This document shows, one piece after another, positions 50,403 through 61,883 of a stretch of 64,000 nt of DNA. Within the stretch, counting starts at the first letter, position 1, and each line of letters begins with the position of its first letter. The notes beneath the pieces were generated by a model. The model saw nothing but the letters and a program-made list of their open reading frames with translations, had not been told where the DNA came from and did not search any database. The DNA lies in contig NZ_JAQVCN010000021.1 of the NCBI RefSeq assembly GCF_028689785.1, forward strand, positions 1 through 64,000. Reading direction: 5' to 3'. This stretch comes from Zoogloea sp. GTDB taxonomy: Bacteria; Pseudomonadota; Gammaproteobacteria; Burkholderiales; Rhodocyclaceae. Made by a program: the position numbers and the translations under genes.

Positions 50403-52430
50403 TCAGCTCAGCCGGAAGCGCCCGATGTCCTGCTCCAGACGTACCGCCAGGTCCTTCAGCTGCTGGGCGGTCCGGGCCGATGCCTGGGAGCTGACACTGT
50501 TGCTCTCGGCCATCTGGGCAATGCCTTCGACCTGCCGGGCGATCTCGGTGCTGGCGGCGCTCTGCTCGCCGAGGGCGTCGCTGATCTCGTTGATGGCATT
50601 GACGGTGCGCCCGGCTCCAGTGTGGATGAGCGCAATGGCGGTGCCGGCCTGGCTGGCCCGGTCGACGCCCTCACCGACCCGCTCGACACCTTCTTCCATG
50701 GCCAGCACGGCATGCTGGGCGCCTTCCTGGATGCCGCCGATCATGCTGGCGATTTCCTGGGTGGACTGGGTGGTGCGCTCGGCCAGCTTGCGCACTTCGT
50801 CGGCCACCACGGCAAAGCCACGCCCCTGTTCGCCAGCGCGGGCGGCTTCGATGGCGGCGTTGAGGGCCAGCAGGTTGGTCTGGTCGGCGATTTCCTTGAT
50901 GGTGCCGACGATGGTCGAGATCTGGGAGGACTGGTCGCCGAGCTTGCGGATGATGCCGGCGGAGCGCTTCACCACCTCGGAGATGCGGCCGATGTCATCG
51001 ACGGTCTGGCGCACCACTTCGCTGCCTTCGGTGGACAGCTGTCCGGCGTGGGTGGCTTCGGTCTGGGCATCGCGGGCGTTGGAGGCGATGTGGTTGATGC
51101 CGACCGTCATCTCTTCCACGGCGGCGGCCATGGCGCTGGCAGCGTCGCTCTGGTGGGCTGAACCCCGGGCCACGTCGCTGGAAGAGCTGGCCAGCTGATC
51201 GGCCGCAGCCGACAGGTCGTCGGCCGTCTTGCGAGCGCCCTGGAGCAGCTGGGAGATGGATTCGCCCATGCGGTTGAAGGCGCCGGCGACGCGCTGCAGC
51301 TCGTCGCGGGTAGCGAGTTCGACCTGCACGGTGAGGTCGCCGTCGGCCACCTTCTCGGCATTGCTGGCCAGGTTGGCCACGGCTCCGCCGATGGCCGAGG
51401 CGACGGCGGCGAGGAGGTAGGTGACCAGCACGGCGATACCGATGGCCGCGGCCGCCGACAGGGTGAAGGTGCGCATCAGGCGTGAGTCACGTTCTGCCAG
51501 CAGGCCTTCAAGTTCAGGGATGAAATGGTCGAAGGCGCCCTTGTAGAGGGCGTCGATGGTCGTGGTGGAGCGCTGCACCCACTCGGCTGCCGGGGTTTCG
51601 TAGCGGCTGGGGAGGATGTCATTGCGGGCCACGCCGGTCAGCCAGGTGAGGTGGGGGTCGGCTTCCTGCTTCAGGGCGGTGGTGCTGGCGACGATATCCG
51701 GATGGCCTTCGCTGGCGCGATGGAGTTTTTCAATGGCCTTCTGGTATTCGATTTCGGCGGTGGCCATCAGCACGGTCAGGTCTTCCTTTTCCTGATCACT
51801 GCCGGCCTTTTTGCTGAGCAACTGGTTGCCGGCCGCACGCATCTTGCCGATTTTCTCGATCAGCTCCGGCAGGGCATCGAAGGTTGCGTCGATCATGTAG
51901 AAGGAGCCGGCTTCGGGGTCGAGCAGCAGGTCGGATGCGGTGATCACCGCCCCGATGTGGGCCAGCAGCGCTTCAATCACCTTGTGGTGGGCGGCGCGGC
52001 TGGCGGCGGCGTCCAGGCTGCCACCGGTGAGAAGCAGGTTTTTCCAGTCCTTGCGCAGGCTGGCCAAGCCGGGGGCGGTGCCGCTGAGGGCGGGGGTGGC
52101 TGCCAGGGCCGAGTCGGCCTTGTCGAGCCAGCTGTCGGCCTGGGCCGCAGTTTCGTCGGCCCGGGCTTTCAGCTCGGGCTTGCCGGACAGCACGCTGACC
52201 ATCTGGCCCCGGTGCTGCTGGATCATCTGCACGGCGTGCAGGGTGGGTACCAGAGCGGCTACGCCGGCCTGCTCGTTACGGGTGTGGCGGATTTCGCTCC
52301 ACAGGGTGGTGCCCAGCGATCCGCCGAGGCTGGCCAGGGCGATGAGCACACAGAAGATGATGACGGCGAACTTGCCGCGGAAGCTCAAACGGTTGAGCAA
52401 TGCCACAGCGGGGGCAAGGAGCATGTGCAT
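50403..52430 (-). CDS. Methyl-accepting chemotaxis protein
   Basis: A 675-residue chemoreceptor. Start ATG 52430 places a first membrane helix at about 18-42 ([19 protein letters not shown]). A roughly 290-residue helical periplasmic sensor follows, then a second helix near 340-362, a HAMP domain, and the signalling hairpin with the invariant tip [20 protein letters not shown] near 550. The sensor resembles nitrate/nitrite-type NIT domains in length and helicity, but the ligand is not identifiable. No other chemotaxis gene is nearby. Confidence 0.9.
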   Translation of the reverse strand: MHMLLAPAVALLNRLSFRGKFAVIIFCVLIALASLGGSLGTTLWSEIRHTRNEQAGVAALVPTLHAVQMIQQHRGQMVSVLSGKPELKARADETAAQADSWLDKADSALAATPALSGTAPGLASLRKDWKNLLLTGGSLDAAASRAAHHKVIEALLAHIGAVITASDLLLDPEAGSFYMIDATFDALPELIEKIGKMRAAGNQLLSKKAGSDQEKEDLTVLMATAEIEYQKAIEKLHRASEGHPDIVASTTALKQEADPHLTWLTGVARNDILPSRYETPAAEWVQRSTTTIDALYKGAFDHFIPELEGLLAERDSRLMRTFTLSAAAAIGIAVLVTYLLAAVASAIGGAVANLASNAEKVADGDLTVQVELATRDELQRVAGAFNRMGESISQLLQGARKTADDLSAAADQLASSSSDVARGSAHQSDAASAMAAAVEEMTVGINHIASNARDAQTEATHAGQLSTEGSEVVRQTVDDIGRISEVVKRSAGIIRKLGDQSSQISTIVGTIKEIADQTNLLALNAAIEAARAGEQGRGFAVVADEVRKLAERTTQSTQEIASMIGGIQEGAQHAVLAMEEGVERVGEGVDRASQAGTAIALIHTGAGRTVNAINEISDALGEQSAASTEIARQVEGIAQMAESNSVSSQASARTAQQLKDLAVRLEQDIGRFRLS

Positions 52431-52595
52431 GGGAATACCTGCTGACGTGTTGCAAGGGCTTGGTCCGCTCGGTGCGGGCCTTGCCTTATATCGGTCTTTG
52501 TTCGCCAAGATGTAGCGCTGAAGAGGCCGTATATTGGTGATTCGCGTGCCCCGCGGTGTTGATCAATGTTAATAACTGTAAATAAAGCTGTGTGC

Positions 52596-54695
52596 TCAGC
52601 GCGTCAGAAATGTGCTCCGGAGCAGGGTTTCAGCCTCGTGGTGGGGTAGGGGGCGTGAGAAGAAGTAGCCCTGGGTGAGAGGGCAGCCCATGTCTTGCAG
52701 CATGTTCACCTGGGCGGCACTCTCGGCACCTTCGGCGATCACCTCCAGGTGCAGGGCCTTGCCCAAATTGAGGATGGCCCGCACGATCTCGGCGCCCTCG
52801 ACGGTATGGGCCATTGCGGCGATGAAGGACTGGTCGATCTTCAGGGTGTCGATGGGGAAGCGTTGCAGGTAGCTGAGGGACGAGTAGCCGGTGCCGAAGT
52901 CGTCCATGCTGATGCCGATGCCCATGGCGCGCAGTTGGGTCAGACGGCTCAGTGCCAGCTGGGCGTTGACCATGAGCACGCTCTCGGTGATCTCAAGCTT
53001 GAGGCAGGCAGGGGGCAGCCCGGTCTCTTCGAGCACGTCGGCTACCTGGCCGACCAGGCCTTCGTCGGAGAACTGGCGGGCTGAGAGGTTGACACTGATG
53101 CCCAGGCCGGCGAGGCGCACATCTGCGGTCTGCCATTGGCGCAGTTGGCGGCAGGCTTCGCGCAGGGCCCAGCGGCCAATGGGCAGGATCAGGCTGGTTT
53201 CCTCGGCAAGGGGAATGAACTCGGCGGGGGAGATGAGGCCACGGGTTTCGTGGGGCCAGCGGATCAGGGCTTCGAAGCTGCTGATCCGTCCGGTCTGCAA
53301 CTCGATGACCGGCTGGTAGTGAAGTTCGAAGCCCTCGCGGTCGATGCTCCGGCGCAGGCTGCTTTCCATGTCCAGGGCTGCCACTGCCCGGTGGTGCATG
53401 TCCGCATCGAAGAGCGCGTAGCAGGCCTTGCCGTCGGCCTTGGCCCGGTACATGGCGGTGTCGGCATCGCGCAGCAGCTCGTCCGCGTGGTGGTACTCGG
53501 GCGTCGACAGGGCAATGCCGATGCTGCAGTTCATGAACAGCTCGTACCCGTCGATCAGGAAGGGCGTGGCGAAGTGGCGCTGGATGCGGTCGGCCACGCG
53601 GATGGCGTCGGTGGCGTTGTTGATGTCTTCCAGCAGCAGCACGAACTCGTCACCCCCCAGCCGGGCCAGGGTGTCGTGGGGCCGGCAGCACAGGCCCAGG
53701 CGGCGCCCGCATTCGATCAGCAGCTTGTCGCCGGTGGTGTGGCCGAGGCTGTCGTTCACGTTCTTGAAGCGATCCAGATCGAGGAAGAGCACAGCAAAGC
53801 GCCGCTCAGGCTGGCGCTGCATGTGTTCGATGGACTGGTGCAGGCGGTGGGTCACCAGGTTGCGGTTGGGGAGGCCGGTGAGGCCGTCATGCAGGGAGTC
53901 GCGGAGCAGGCGCTCCTCGGCCAGCTTGCGGGCGTGGATGTCGGTCTGGGAGCCGGCCATGCGCAGGGGCAGGCCGTCCCGGTCGCACACGGCCATGCCC
54001 CGGCACAGCATCCAGCGGTAGTCGCCATTCCGGGTGCGGATGCGGTACTCCACGTTGAGGGGGGCGCCGGAGAGGGTTTGCGGGTTGGCGAGCTGGGTAC
54101 GGACGGTGGTGATGTCATCGGTGTGGATCAGGGCCAGCCAGGCTTCAGGGTCGTCGCCGATCTCGTCGTCGGCAAAGCCCAGCATGGACTTCCAGCGTGG
54201 CGAAAAGTAGGCCCGGCCGCGTTGCAGGTGCCAGTCCCACAGCCCGTCGTTGGCCCCGGCGGCGGCCAGGGCGTAGCGTTCCTCGCTTTCCCGCAGGGCC
54301 CGCTCGGCCTCCTTGCGTTCCATGGCGTAACGCATGGCACGCAGCAGCAGGTTGCTGTTCACCTCACCCTTGACCAGGTAGTCCTGGGCGCCGGTCTTGA
54401 CCGCGTGCAGGGCCATCACCTCGTCGTCGGTGCCGGTGAGTACGATGATGGGCACCTGGGGGGCGTGGGCAAACATGGTGCAGAAGGTCTCGATGCCCAG
54501 GCTGTCAGGCAGGGACAGGTCGAGCAGCACCACGCCGATGTCGCCGCTGGAGAGCATGTCCAGCCCGGCCGACAGGCGGTCGGCCCGCCACAAGCGGAAG
54601 CTGTCCCCGTCGCTGTCGGCGAGCATCTCCTGGATCAGGCGGGCATCGCCGGGGTTGTCTTCGACCAGCAGTACATTGGAGTTGGCGCTGCTCAT
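52596..54695 (-). CDS. Receiver-PAS-GGDEF-EAL cyclic-di-GMP regulator
   Basis: A 699-residue four-domain protein: receiver (about 5-125, LLVEDNP and Asp in VVLLDLSLPDS), PAS with PAC (about 145-270), GGDEF (about 290-445, with intact RLGGDEF), and EAL (about 460-695, with FEALIRW and DDFGTGYSSL). Both catalytic signatures look intact, so it could make and degrade c-di-GMP. ATG 54695 overlaps the upstream receiver gene by 4 bases. It is the last gene of a kinase-receiver-effector operon. Confidence 0.93.
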   Translation of the reverse strand: MSSANSNVLLVEDNPGDARLIQEMLADSDGDSFRLWRADRLSAGLDMLSSGDIGVVLLDLSLPDSLGIETFCTMFAHAPQVPIIVLTGTDDEVMALHAVKTGAQDYLVKGEVNSNLLLRAMRYAMERKEAERALRESEERYALAAAGANDGLWDWHLQRGRAYFSPRWKSMLGFADDEIGDDPEAWLALIHTDDITTVRTQLANPQTLSGAPLNVEYRIRTRNGDYRWMLCRGMAVCDRDGLPLRMAGSQTDIHARKLAEERLLRDSLHDGLTGLPNRNLVTHRLHQSIEHMQRQPERRFAVLFLDLDRFKNVNDSLGHTTGDKLLIECGRRLGLCCRPHDTLARLGGDEFVLLLEDINNATDAIRVADRIQRHFATPFLIDGYELFMNCSIGIALSTPEYHHADELLRDADTAMYRAKADGKACYALFDADMHHRAVAALDMESSLRRSIDREGFELHYQPVIELQTGRISSFEALIRWPHETRGLISPAEFIPLAEETSLILPIGRWALREACRQLRQWQTADVRLAGLGISVNLSARQFSDEGLVGQVADVLEETGLPPACLKLEITESVLMVNAQLALSRLTQLRAMGIGISMDDFGTGYSSLSYLQRFPIDTLKIDQSFIAAMAHTVEGAEIVRAILNLGKALHLEVIAEGAESAAQVNMLQDMGCPLTQGYFFSRPLPHHEAETLLRSTFLTR

Positions 54696-55141
54696 CCGCG
54701 GGCTCCGCAGGGCAGGGTGACCACGCTCAGCCAGAAGGCGTCGATGAGCTTCACCGCCTGGATGAAGCACTCGAAATCCACCGGTTTGGTGATGAAGCAG
54801 GCCGCCTGCAGCAGGTAGGCACGCTGTACGTCCTGCTCGGCCCGGGAGGTGGTGAGCACCACCACCGGGATGTGCAGCAGGGCCGGGTCGGCCTTGATGG
54901 CCGCCAGCACCTCGCCGCCGTCCATGCGCGGCAGGTTGAGGTCGAGGAGGATCAGGTCGGGCAGCGGCTTGCCGGCGTGGATGCCCTCCTGGCGCAGGTA
55001 GGCGAGGGCCTCGACCCCGTCCCGGGCGACGTCGAGGGGCGTGTCGACACGGTTGTCCTTGAAGGCTTCGATGGTCAGGCGCACGTCTCCGGGGTTGTCT
55101 TCGACGAGCAGGATGCGGATGGGGCGCTGGCGGTCAGGCAT
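54692..55141 (-). CDS. Stand-alone Rcp1-type response regulator
   Basis: A 149-residue single receiver domain with ILLVEDNPGDVRLT, phospho-acceptor Asp in LILLDLNLPRMDG, Thr/Ser in VVVLTTSRAEQD and Lys in FITKPVDF. The extended loop and lack of an output domain match the Rcp1 class. It overlaps the kinase gene upstream by 8 bases and the GGDEF-EAL gene downstream by 4, so phosphate probably passes through this operon. Confidence 0.9.
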   Translation of the reverse strand: MPDRQRPIRILLVEDNPGDVRLTIEAFKDNRVDTPLDVARDGVEALAYLRQEGIHAGKPLPDLILLDLNLPRMDGGEVLAAIKADPALLHIPVVVLTTSRAEQDVQRAYLLQAACFITKPVDFECFIQAVKLIDAFWLSVVTLPCGARG

Positions 55142-56429
55142 GGGGGGGCTCCTCCCGGTCGGGCAGGGTGAAACTGAAGCGGGCCCCGGCGCCGGGGGTG
55201 GAATGGAGCTCGATGTGCCCGCCGTGGCGCTCCACGATCTTCTTGCAGATGGCCAGCCCGATGCCGGTGCCCGGGTATTCGGCGGCGGTGTGCAGGCGCT
55301 GGAAGATCACGAAGATCCGCTCCGCGTAGCGCGGGTCGATGCCGATGCCGTCGTCCTGCACCCCGATGCACCAGGCTCCATCCTCGCGCCGGGCGTCGAT
55401 GTGCACCCGCGGCGCCGGGCCCTGACGGAACTTGATGGCATTGCCGATCAGGTTCTGCAGCAGTTGCTCCATCTGGGTGGCGTCGGCGCAGACCACGGGC
55501 AGCGCGCCGACATCGATCTGTGCGCCGCTCTCCTCGATGGCCGAGCGCAGGTTGATCTGCACCTGGGCTACGCAGGCGGCCAGGTCCACCGGCTGGAAGC
55601 CCTTGCCCCGGCTGCCCACCCGGGAGAAGGCCAGCAGGTCGTTGATGAGGCGCTGCATGCGCAGGGCGCCATCCACGATGAAGCCCATGAACTCGTCGGC
55701 GTCCCCGTCCAGGCGGCTGCGGTAGCGCTTGCCGAGGAGCTGGGTGTAGCTGGCCACCATGCGCAGGGGCTCCTGCAGATCATGGGAGGCCACGGAGGCG
55801 AACTGTTCCAGGTCGGCGTTGGAGCGGGCCAGCTCCCGGGCCTGTTCAGCCAGGCGCTTCTCGGCACGACGCCGCTCCTGGATCTCCTGCTGCAGCTGGG
55901 CGTTGCGCTCTTCGAGCTCGGCGGTGCGTTCGCGCACGCGTCGCTCCAGCTCGTCGTGGGTGTCGCGGAGGGTCCGTTCGGCGGCGCGGCGCTCGGTGAT
56001 GTCGCGCAGGATCACGGTGAACACCAGCCCCTCCGGCCCGCGGAACTTGGAGATCGAGGCCTCGGCGGGAAACTCGCTGCCGTCGTGCCGGCGTCCGTAG
56101 ATCTCGCCCCGCTGGGCCATCATCCGCGAGGCCTCCGGCGCCGTCGAAAAATCCCGCACCTGGGTGCCGTGATGGGCGACGAAGCGTTCGGGAATGAGGA
56201 GGTCGAGGGGCTGGCCGATGATGTCTGCGGCGGCGTGGCCGAAAATGCGCTCGGCCCCCCGGTTGAACAGGGTGATGTGCTGGGATTCGTCGATGGAGAT
56301 GATCGCGTCGTTGGCGCTGGCGAGGATCTGGTCGAAGCGCGGATCGGCACCACGCGTGCTCCGCGTGTTCCCTGCCGAGTCGGGCGGGGCGGAGGGCGAG
56401 GCGAGATGCGGGGGGGATTTCGCGCTCAC
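55134..56429 (-). CDS. PAS-domain histidine kinase
   Basis: A 431-residue soluble kinase. A PAS domain at about 32-150 (DAIISIDESQHITLFNRGAE, GFVFTVILRDITERR-like PAC) and a coiled coil (about 150-205) precede FASVASHDLQEPLRMVASY, with the acceptor His near 213. The ATPase has NLIGNAIKF and GTGIGLAICKK. The DLQEP H-box subtype is common in kinases partnered with Rcp1-like receivers. First gene of the three-gene signalling operon. Confidence 0.9.
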   Translation of the reverse strand: MSAKSPPHLASPSAPPDSAGNTRSTRGADPRFDQILASANDAIISIDESQHITLFNRGAERIFGHAAADIIGQPLDLLIPERFVAHHGTQVRDFSTAPEASRMMAQRGEIYGRRHDGSEFPAEASISKFRGPEGLVFTVILRDITERRAAERTLRDTHDELERRVRERTAELEERNAQLQQEIQERRRAEKRLAEQARELARSNADLEQFASVASHDLQEPLRMVASYTQLLGKRYRSRLDGDADEFMGFIVDGALRMQRLINDLLAFSRVGSRGKGFQPVDLAACVAQVQINLRSAIEESGAQIDVGALPVVCADATQMEQLLQNLIGNAIKFRQGPAPRVHIDARREDGAWCIGVQDDGIGIDPRYAERIFVIFQRLHTAAEYPGTGIGLAICKKIVERHGGHIELHSTPGAGARFSFTLPDREEPPHA

Positions 56430-56536
56430 GGGACACTCCGGGGAAGGGGTGCCCCAAGTCTGGCCGCTCGGGCCGGTGACTTCAACCCTGCGCTAAGTAG
56501 GGTTTCCGGCCCGGCGAAGGGGGCCGCGGCGGTCTT

Positions 56537-56562
56537 GTGGGGTCGAACTCACTCGACCCCAC
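56537..56562. repeat. Palindromic intergenic element (GGGGTCGA type)
   Basis: GTGGGGTCGA and TCGACCCCAC form a perfect 10-base stem around ACTCAC. It lies between groEL and the PAS kinase. Related elements are at 50350-50372 and 61884-61971. Confidence 0.75.
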
Positions 56563-56618
56563 GGGAGAGGGCCGGGCCAGGGAGTTCCGGGAGGAGGCTG
56601 CCTGGCCCGGGTGGGGGC

Positions 56619-58256
<1,638 letters not shown>

Positions 58257-58311
58257 TCAAATGGCTCCTGGATTCTTGTTTGTATTGGATGGAAGGGGTT
58301 CGCCGGGCGGC

Positions 58312-58602
58312 TCAGTTCTCGATGATGGCGATGACGTCTTCTTCGCGCAGCACCAGCACTTCATTGCCGTCCACCTTGATGGCCTGGCCGGTGTACTTGC
58401 CGAACAGCACCCGGTCGCCGGCCTTGACGGCCAGGGGGCGCAGCTCGCCGCTGGCGAGGAGTTTGCCGGGGCCGACGGCCAGCACCTGGCCCTGGTCGGG
58501 CTTCTCGCCGGCGCTGTCAGGGATGACGATGCCGCTGGCGGTGCTGCGCTCCGCATCGGTGCGTTTGACGATGATCCGGTCGTAGAGCGGACGAATTGCC
58601 AT
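58312..58602 (-). CDS. groES: Co-chaperonin GroES (10 kDa)
   Basis: A 96-residue lid protein: [18 protein letters not shown], the mobile loop [12 protein letters not shown], and [18 protein letters not shown]. Length matches the family. It is the first gene of groES-groEL and begins 79 bases from the CIRCE-like element. Confidence 0.96.
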   Translation of the reverse strand: MAIRPLYDRIIVKRTDAERSTASGIVIPDSAGEKPDQGQVLAVGPGKLLASGELRPLAVKAGDRVLFGKYTGQAIKVDGNEVLVLREEDVIAIIEN

Positions 58603-58680
58603 GTTTCATTACTCCATTGCAGGTTGGGCGATCGATGGGCCGGGGCTGCCGGCCTCGATTCCTCCATCGCAAGGGCAATG

Positions 58681-58707
58681 CCAGCACTCGACGGGCTTGA
58701 TTGCTAA
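58681..58707. promoter_or_regulatory. CIRCE-like HrcA operator upstream of groES
   Basis: On the + strand CCAGCACTC (58681-58689) and GATTGCTAA (58699-58707) are separated by exactly nine bases. Against TTAGCACTC-N9-GAGTGCTAA, 15 of 18 arm positions match. It lies in the expected promoter region of groES. Confidence 0.75.
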
Positions 58708-58952
58708 CAACTTTCTCGGAGCCGCCAGTATTCCCGGTGGCTGGAAATCAACACTTGGCGGTGCATTGCTGGTGATTGCCCAGCAAAAGGCTTTTTCAGT
58801 TATTTCAATAGCTTGGAAGAATTCGTGGAATGCCGGCTATTTCATTCCGGCGTGGAATGCATATCGGAACAATTTGGTTTGGTGCGCTGCATCGGGCCCA
58901 CACACTGCATTCCGTCAGCGCCATCGGCGCATTCATGAAATGGAGCTTTCCC
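58708..58952. other. Intergenic region between CIRCE and the DUF2325 gene
   Basis: An A+T-richer stretch containing ATTCGTGGAATGCC and CATTCCGGCGTGGAATGC repeats at 58822-58861. No gene was found on either strand. It should hold the promoters for groES and the DUF2325 gene. Confidence 0.35.
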
Positions 58953-59291
58953 ATGCAGGCCGTCATCGTCGGTGCGGATCGCATCGAGGGCATCCGCAGC
59001 GAAATCCTCAGGGTGGCCGACCAGTTCGGCATCAAGGATATCGACCATTGGACCGGTCGCAAGGCGTCCGAAAACCGGCGCCAGTTGTCGCGGCGCACCG
59101 GGCTGGTGGTGTTCATGTGCGACCGGGCCAATCACATGCTGATGCGCAACGTGCGCAAGCAGGCCGAGGATCTGGGCATCCCCATGGTGTTCTGCCGTCA
59201 TTCGGCTACCGAGGTGCGGGAGCGTCTGGATGAGCTGGGTTGCAGCCGCTGCGCCAGCAGCGGCCGGGCCGAGCTGAGGCGCAAGTCCTGA
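58953..59291 (+). CDS. DUF2325 protein
   Basis: A 112-residue protein beginning MQAVIVGADRIEGI, with HWTGRKASENRRQLSRRTGLVVFMCDRANHMLMRNVRKQA and a C-terminal CSRC pair. The pattern is the DUF2325 fold, with a Rossmann-like start. GGAG lies 7 bases before ATG 58953; an in-frame ATG at 58935 would add six residues. Function unknown. It is not obviously linked to groESL or met genes. Confidence 0.75.
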   Translation: MQAVIVGADRIEGIRSEILRVADQFGIKDIDHWTGRKASENRRQLSRRTGLVVFMCDRANHMLMRNVRKQAEDLGIPMVFCRHSATEVRERLDELGCSRCASSGRAELRRKS

Positions 59292-59440
59292 GCGGGCGCC
59301 GCTTCCCGGGTGGCAATTGCCCTTACGTCACCTGAAAAGCATTGCAGGCGGGGGCTGCATAGCAATGAAGAATTGATTGGTTTTGGGGGCGATGGGCCGG
59401 CGCTAAAGTCGGTCCATCGCTGTTTCTGCTGCAAGGCATC

Positions 59441-60298
59441 ATGTCCCAGACCGTTTCCCTTTCCTCATTTCCGGCCCCCGCCATCGAGTTGCGCGGGGTG
59501 TCCCGCCGTTTTGCCGATCCGGGCGGGCGTCTGGTGGGGGTGCTCCCCACCAGCCTGCGCATCGCCACCGGCGAGATCCACGGCATCATCGGCTTCTCGG
59601 GCGCCGGCAAATCCACCCTGCTGCGCATCGTCAACCTGCTGGAGCGTCCCGACGCGGGCGAGGTCATCGTCCATGGGGAGGATCTGACCCGCCTCTCCGC
59701 CGCCGGCCTGCGCCGTGCACGGCACCGCATCGGCATGATCTTCCAGCACTTCAATCTGCTGCATAACCAGACCGTCGCCGACAACGTGGCCCTGCCCATG
59801 CGCATCGCCGGTGAAAGCCCGGCGCGCATCCGCGAGCGGGTGAAGGTGTGCCTGGATTTCGTGGGCCTGGCCGAAAAGGCCGACGTCTATCCCGGGCGTC
59901 TGTCCGGTGGCCAGAAGCAGCGCGTCGCCATCGCCCGCGCCCTGGCGCCGGAACCCCATGTACTGCTGGCCGATGAGCCCACCTCGGCCCTCGACCCGCG
60001 CACCACCCTCGACCTGCTCGGCGTGCTGGCCGACGCCAACCGGAAGTTCGGCGTCAGCATCCTGCTGGTCAGCCACGAGATGGAGGTCATCCGCCGCCTG
60101 TGCCACCGGGTGTCGGTGATGGAGGCCGGGCGCATCGTCGAGCAGCTCAACATTGCCGACGGGCGCATCCCTGAAGGCTCGCGCCTGGCCAGCTGGCTCA
60201 GCGACTTCGGTGCAGGCCCGGCGGCCAGCCCGTCACCTTCCGGCCGGCCCGACGCCGACTCCGGCCACCACTTTGCTCTGGAGGCCGCCCATGCCTGA
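59441..60298 (+). CDS. metN: Methionine ABC transporter ATPase MetN, lacking the NIL domain
   Basis: A 285-residue ATPase. Walker A is GFSGAGKST, signature LSGGQKQRVAIARAL, Walker B VLLADEPTSALD and the switch His is in LLVSHEMEV. Usual MetN proteins are about 340 residues and end in a NIL domain that senses methionine; here the protein stops near residue 285 with a Ser/Pro/Asp-rich tail, so the regulatory domain is missing. The stop overlaps metI by 8 bases. Confidence 0.9.
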   Translation: MSQTVSLSSFPAPAIELRGVSRRFADPGGRLVGVLPTSLRIATGEIHGIIGFSGAGKSTLLRIVNLLERPDAGEVIVHGEDLTRLSAAGLRRARHRIGMIFQHFNLLHNQTVADNVALPMRIAGESPARIRERVKVCLDFVGLAEKADVYPGRLSGGQKQRVAIARALAPEPHVLLADEPTSALDPRTTLDLLGVLADANRKFGVSILLVSHEMEVIRRLCHRVSVMEAGRIVEQLNIADGRIPEGSRLASWLSDFGAGPAASPSPSGRPDADSGHHFALEAAHA

Positions 60299-60974
60299 AA
60301 CCACGTCCCTCTTTGATACCCTCAACGAGCTGCTGCCCGAGATCCTCAAGGCCACCGGAGAGACCTTGCTGATGATGGCCATCTGCCTGTCGGCGGCCAT
60401 CGTCGTCGGTGGCGCGCTGGGTCTGCTGGTCTTCCTGACCAGCCGGGGCCAGTCGCTGGAGCGCTTCCGCAGCTTCAATCTGGTGGCCAACGGGCTCATC
60501 AACGTGGTGCGGAGCTTCCCCTTCATCATCCTGCTGGTAGCCATCTCGCCCTTCACCCGGGTGATCGCCGGTACGTCCATCGGCCCCCTGGCGGCCAGCG
60601 TGCCCCTGTCCATTGCGGCGATCTTCTACTTTGCCCGGCTCATCGAGCAGACCCTGCGCGACGTGCCCCGGGGCGTCATCGAGGCCGCCGAGGCCATGGG
60701 CGCCTCGCCCGTCCAGATCGTCCGCCACGTGCTGCTGGTGGAGGCCCGTTCCGGCCTGGTGCTGGCGGTTACGGTGCTGGCGGTGAGCTTTCTGTCCTAC
60801 TCGGCGGTGGCCGGGGTGGTGGGCGGCGGCGGCATCGGCGACCTGGCCATCCGCTACGGCTATTACCGCTTCCAGACCGACGTCATGCTCATCACCATCG
60901 TGTTGCTGGTGGTGCTGGTGCAGAGCATCCAGTTTCTTGGCCAGTGGGCAGCCCGCCACGTGGACAAGCGTTGA
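60291..60974 (+). CDS. metI: Methionine ABC transporter permease MetI
   Basis: A 227-residue permease with five membrane helices. The EAA loop (EAAEAMGASPVQIVRHVLL) that contacts the ATPase is intact, and VRSFPFIILLVAISPFTR is typical of MetI. The start is set by overlap with metN. metQ follows after 49 bases. Confidence 0.93.
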   Translation: MPETTSLFDTLNELLPEILKATGETLLMMAICLSAAIVVGGALGLLVFLTSRGQSLERFRSFNLVANGLINVVRSFPFIILLVAISPFTRVIAGTSIGPLAASVPLSIAAIFYFARLIEQTLRDVPRGVIEAAEAMGASPVQIVRHVLLVEARSGLVLAVTVLAVSFLSYSAVAGVVGGGGIGDLAIRYGYYRFQTDVMLITIVLLVVLVQSIQFLGQWAARHVDKR

Positions 60975-61023
60975 ACCCCCTAAAACAAGACCACAACCCG
61001 AATCGTTCCAGGAGAACATCACC

Positions 61024-61848
61024 ATGAAATCCCGTCGCCATTTCGCCCTGCGCCTCTTGTCCGTCGCCGGCCTCGTCGCCACCATCGGCCTGGGGGCCGC
61101 CACCGCCCAGGCCCAGGAAAAGAAGACCCTGACCCTCGGCGCCACCGCCGGCTCCAACTTCGATCAGCTCAAGCTCGGCATCAAGCCCGTGCTCGAAAAG
61201 AAGGGCTACACCGTCAAGCTCGTCGAGTTCAACGACTACGTGCAGCCCAACCTGGCCCTGGCCCAGGGCTCCCTGGATGCCAACCTGTTCCAGCACATCA
61301 TCTATCTGAAGAAGTTCAGCGCCGACAAGGGCCTGAACCTGGTGGACATCACCAAGGCGCCCATCGCCCCCCTGGGCCTCTACTCCAAGAAGCGCAAGAG
61401 CCTCAACGAGGTGAAAGACGGCGACCGCATCACCCTGCCGAATGACCCGAGCAACCTGGCCCGGGCCCTGGTCTTCCTGGAGCAGCTCAAGCTCGTCAAG
61501 GTGAAGGCCGGCGTCGACCCCCTGAAGGCCACCGAGAAGGACGTGGCCGAGAACCCCCGCAAGCTGGTGCTCACCCCCATTGAGGCTGCCCAGCTGCCGC
61601 GCACCCTGGACGACGCCGAGTTCGCCCTGATCAACGGCAACTTCGCCATCTCCTCCGGCCTCAAGCTCACCGAAGCCGTGGCCCTGGAGAAGACCCCCGA
61701 CCACTACCTGAACGTGGTGGCGGTGAAGACCGGCGACAAGGACAAGCCCTGGGCCAAGGACATCGCCGCGGCGTTCCACACCCCGGAATACCGCGCCGCC
61801 CTGGACAAGCACTTTGCGGGTTATGCCCGCCCGGCCTTCCTGCAGTGA
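61024..61848 (+). CDS. metQ: Methionine-binding protein MetQ
   Basis: A 274-residue periplasmic binding protein of the NlpA/MetQ family. The signal peptide ends near ATAQAQEKK, without a clear lipobox Cys, so it is probably soluble and not a lipoprotein. Family segments are FNDYVQPNLALAQGSLDANLFQH, ITLPNDPSNLARAL and ALINGNFAISSGL. It delivers methionine to MetNI. Confidence 0.93.
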   Translation: MKSRRHFALRLLSVAGLVATIGLGAATAQAQEKKTLTLGATAGSNFDQLKLGIKPVLEKKGYTVKLVEFNDYVQPNLALAQGSLDANLFQHIIYLKKFSADKGLNLVDITKAPIAPLGLYSKKRKSLNEVKDGDRITLPNDPSNLARALVFLEQLKLVKVKAGVDPLKATEKDVAENPRKLVLTPIEAAQLPRTLDDAEFALINGNFAISSGLKLTEAVALEKTPDHYLNVVAVKTGDKDKPWAKDIAAAFHTPEYRAALDKHFAGYARPAFLQ

Positions 61849-61883
61849 CCCTTAGAGAACGTTGATCGGCGGGCACCGCTTTT

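Noticed and set aside
52559..52572. TTGAT-CAAT-GTTAA, an FNR-like site upstream of the chemoreceptor
   Set aside because: The right half has two mismatches and there is no supporting promoter; too weak to call.
59292..59440. Search for a SAM or other methionine riboswitch before metN
   Set aside because: No SAM-I or SAM-II core sequence or pseudoknot could be recognised in the 149-base leader.
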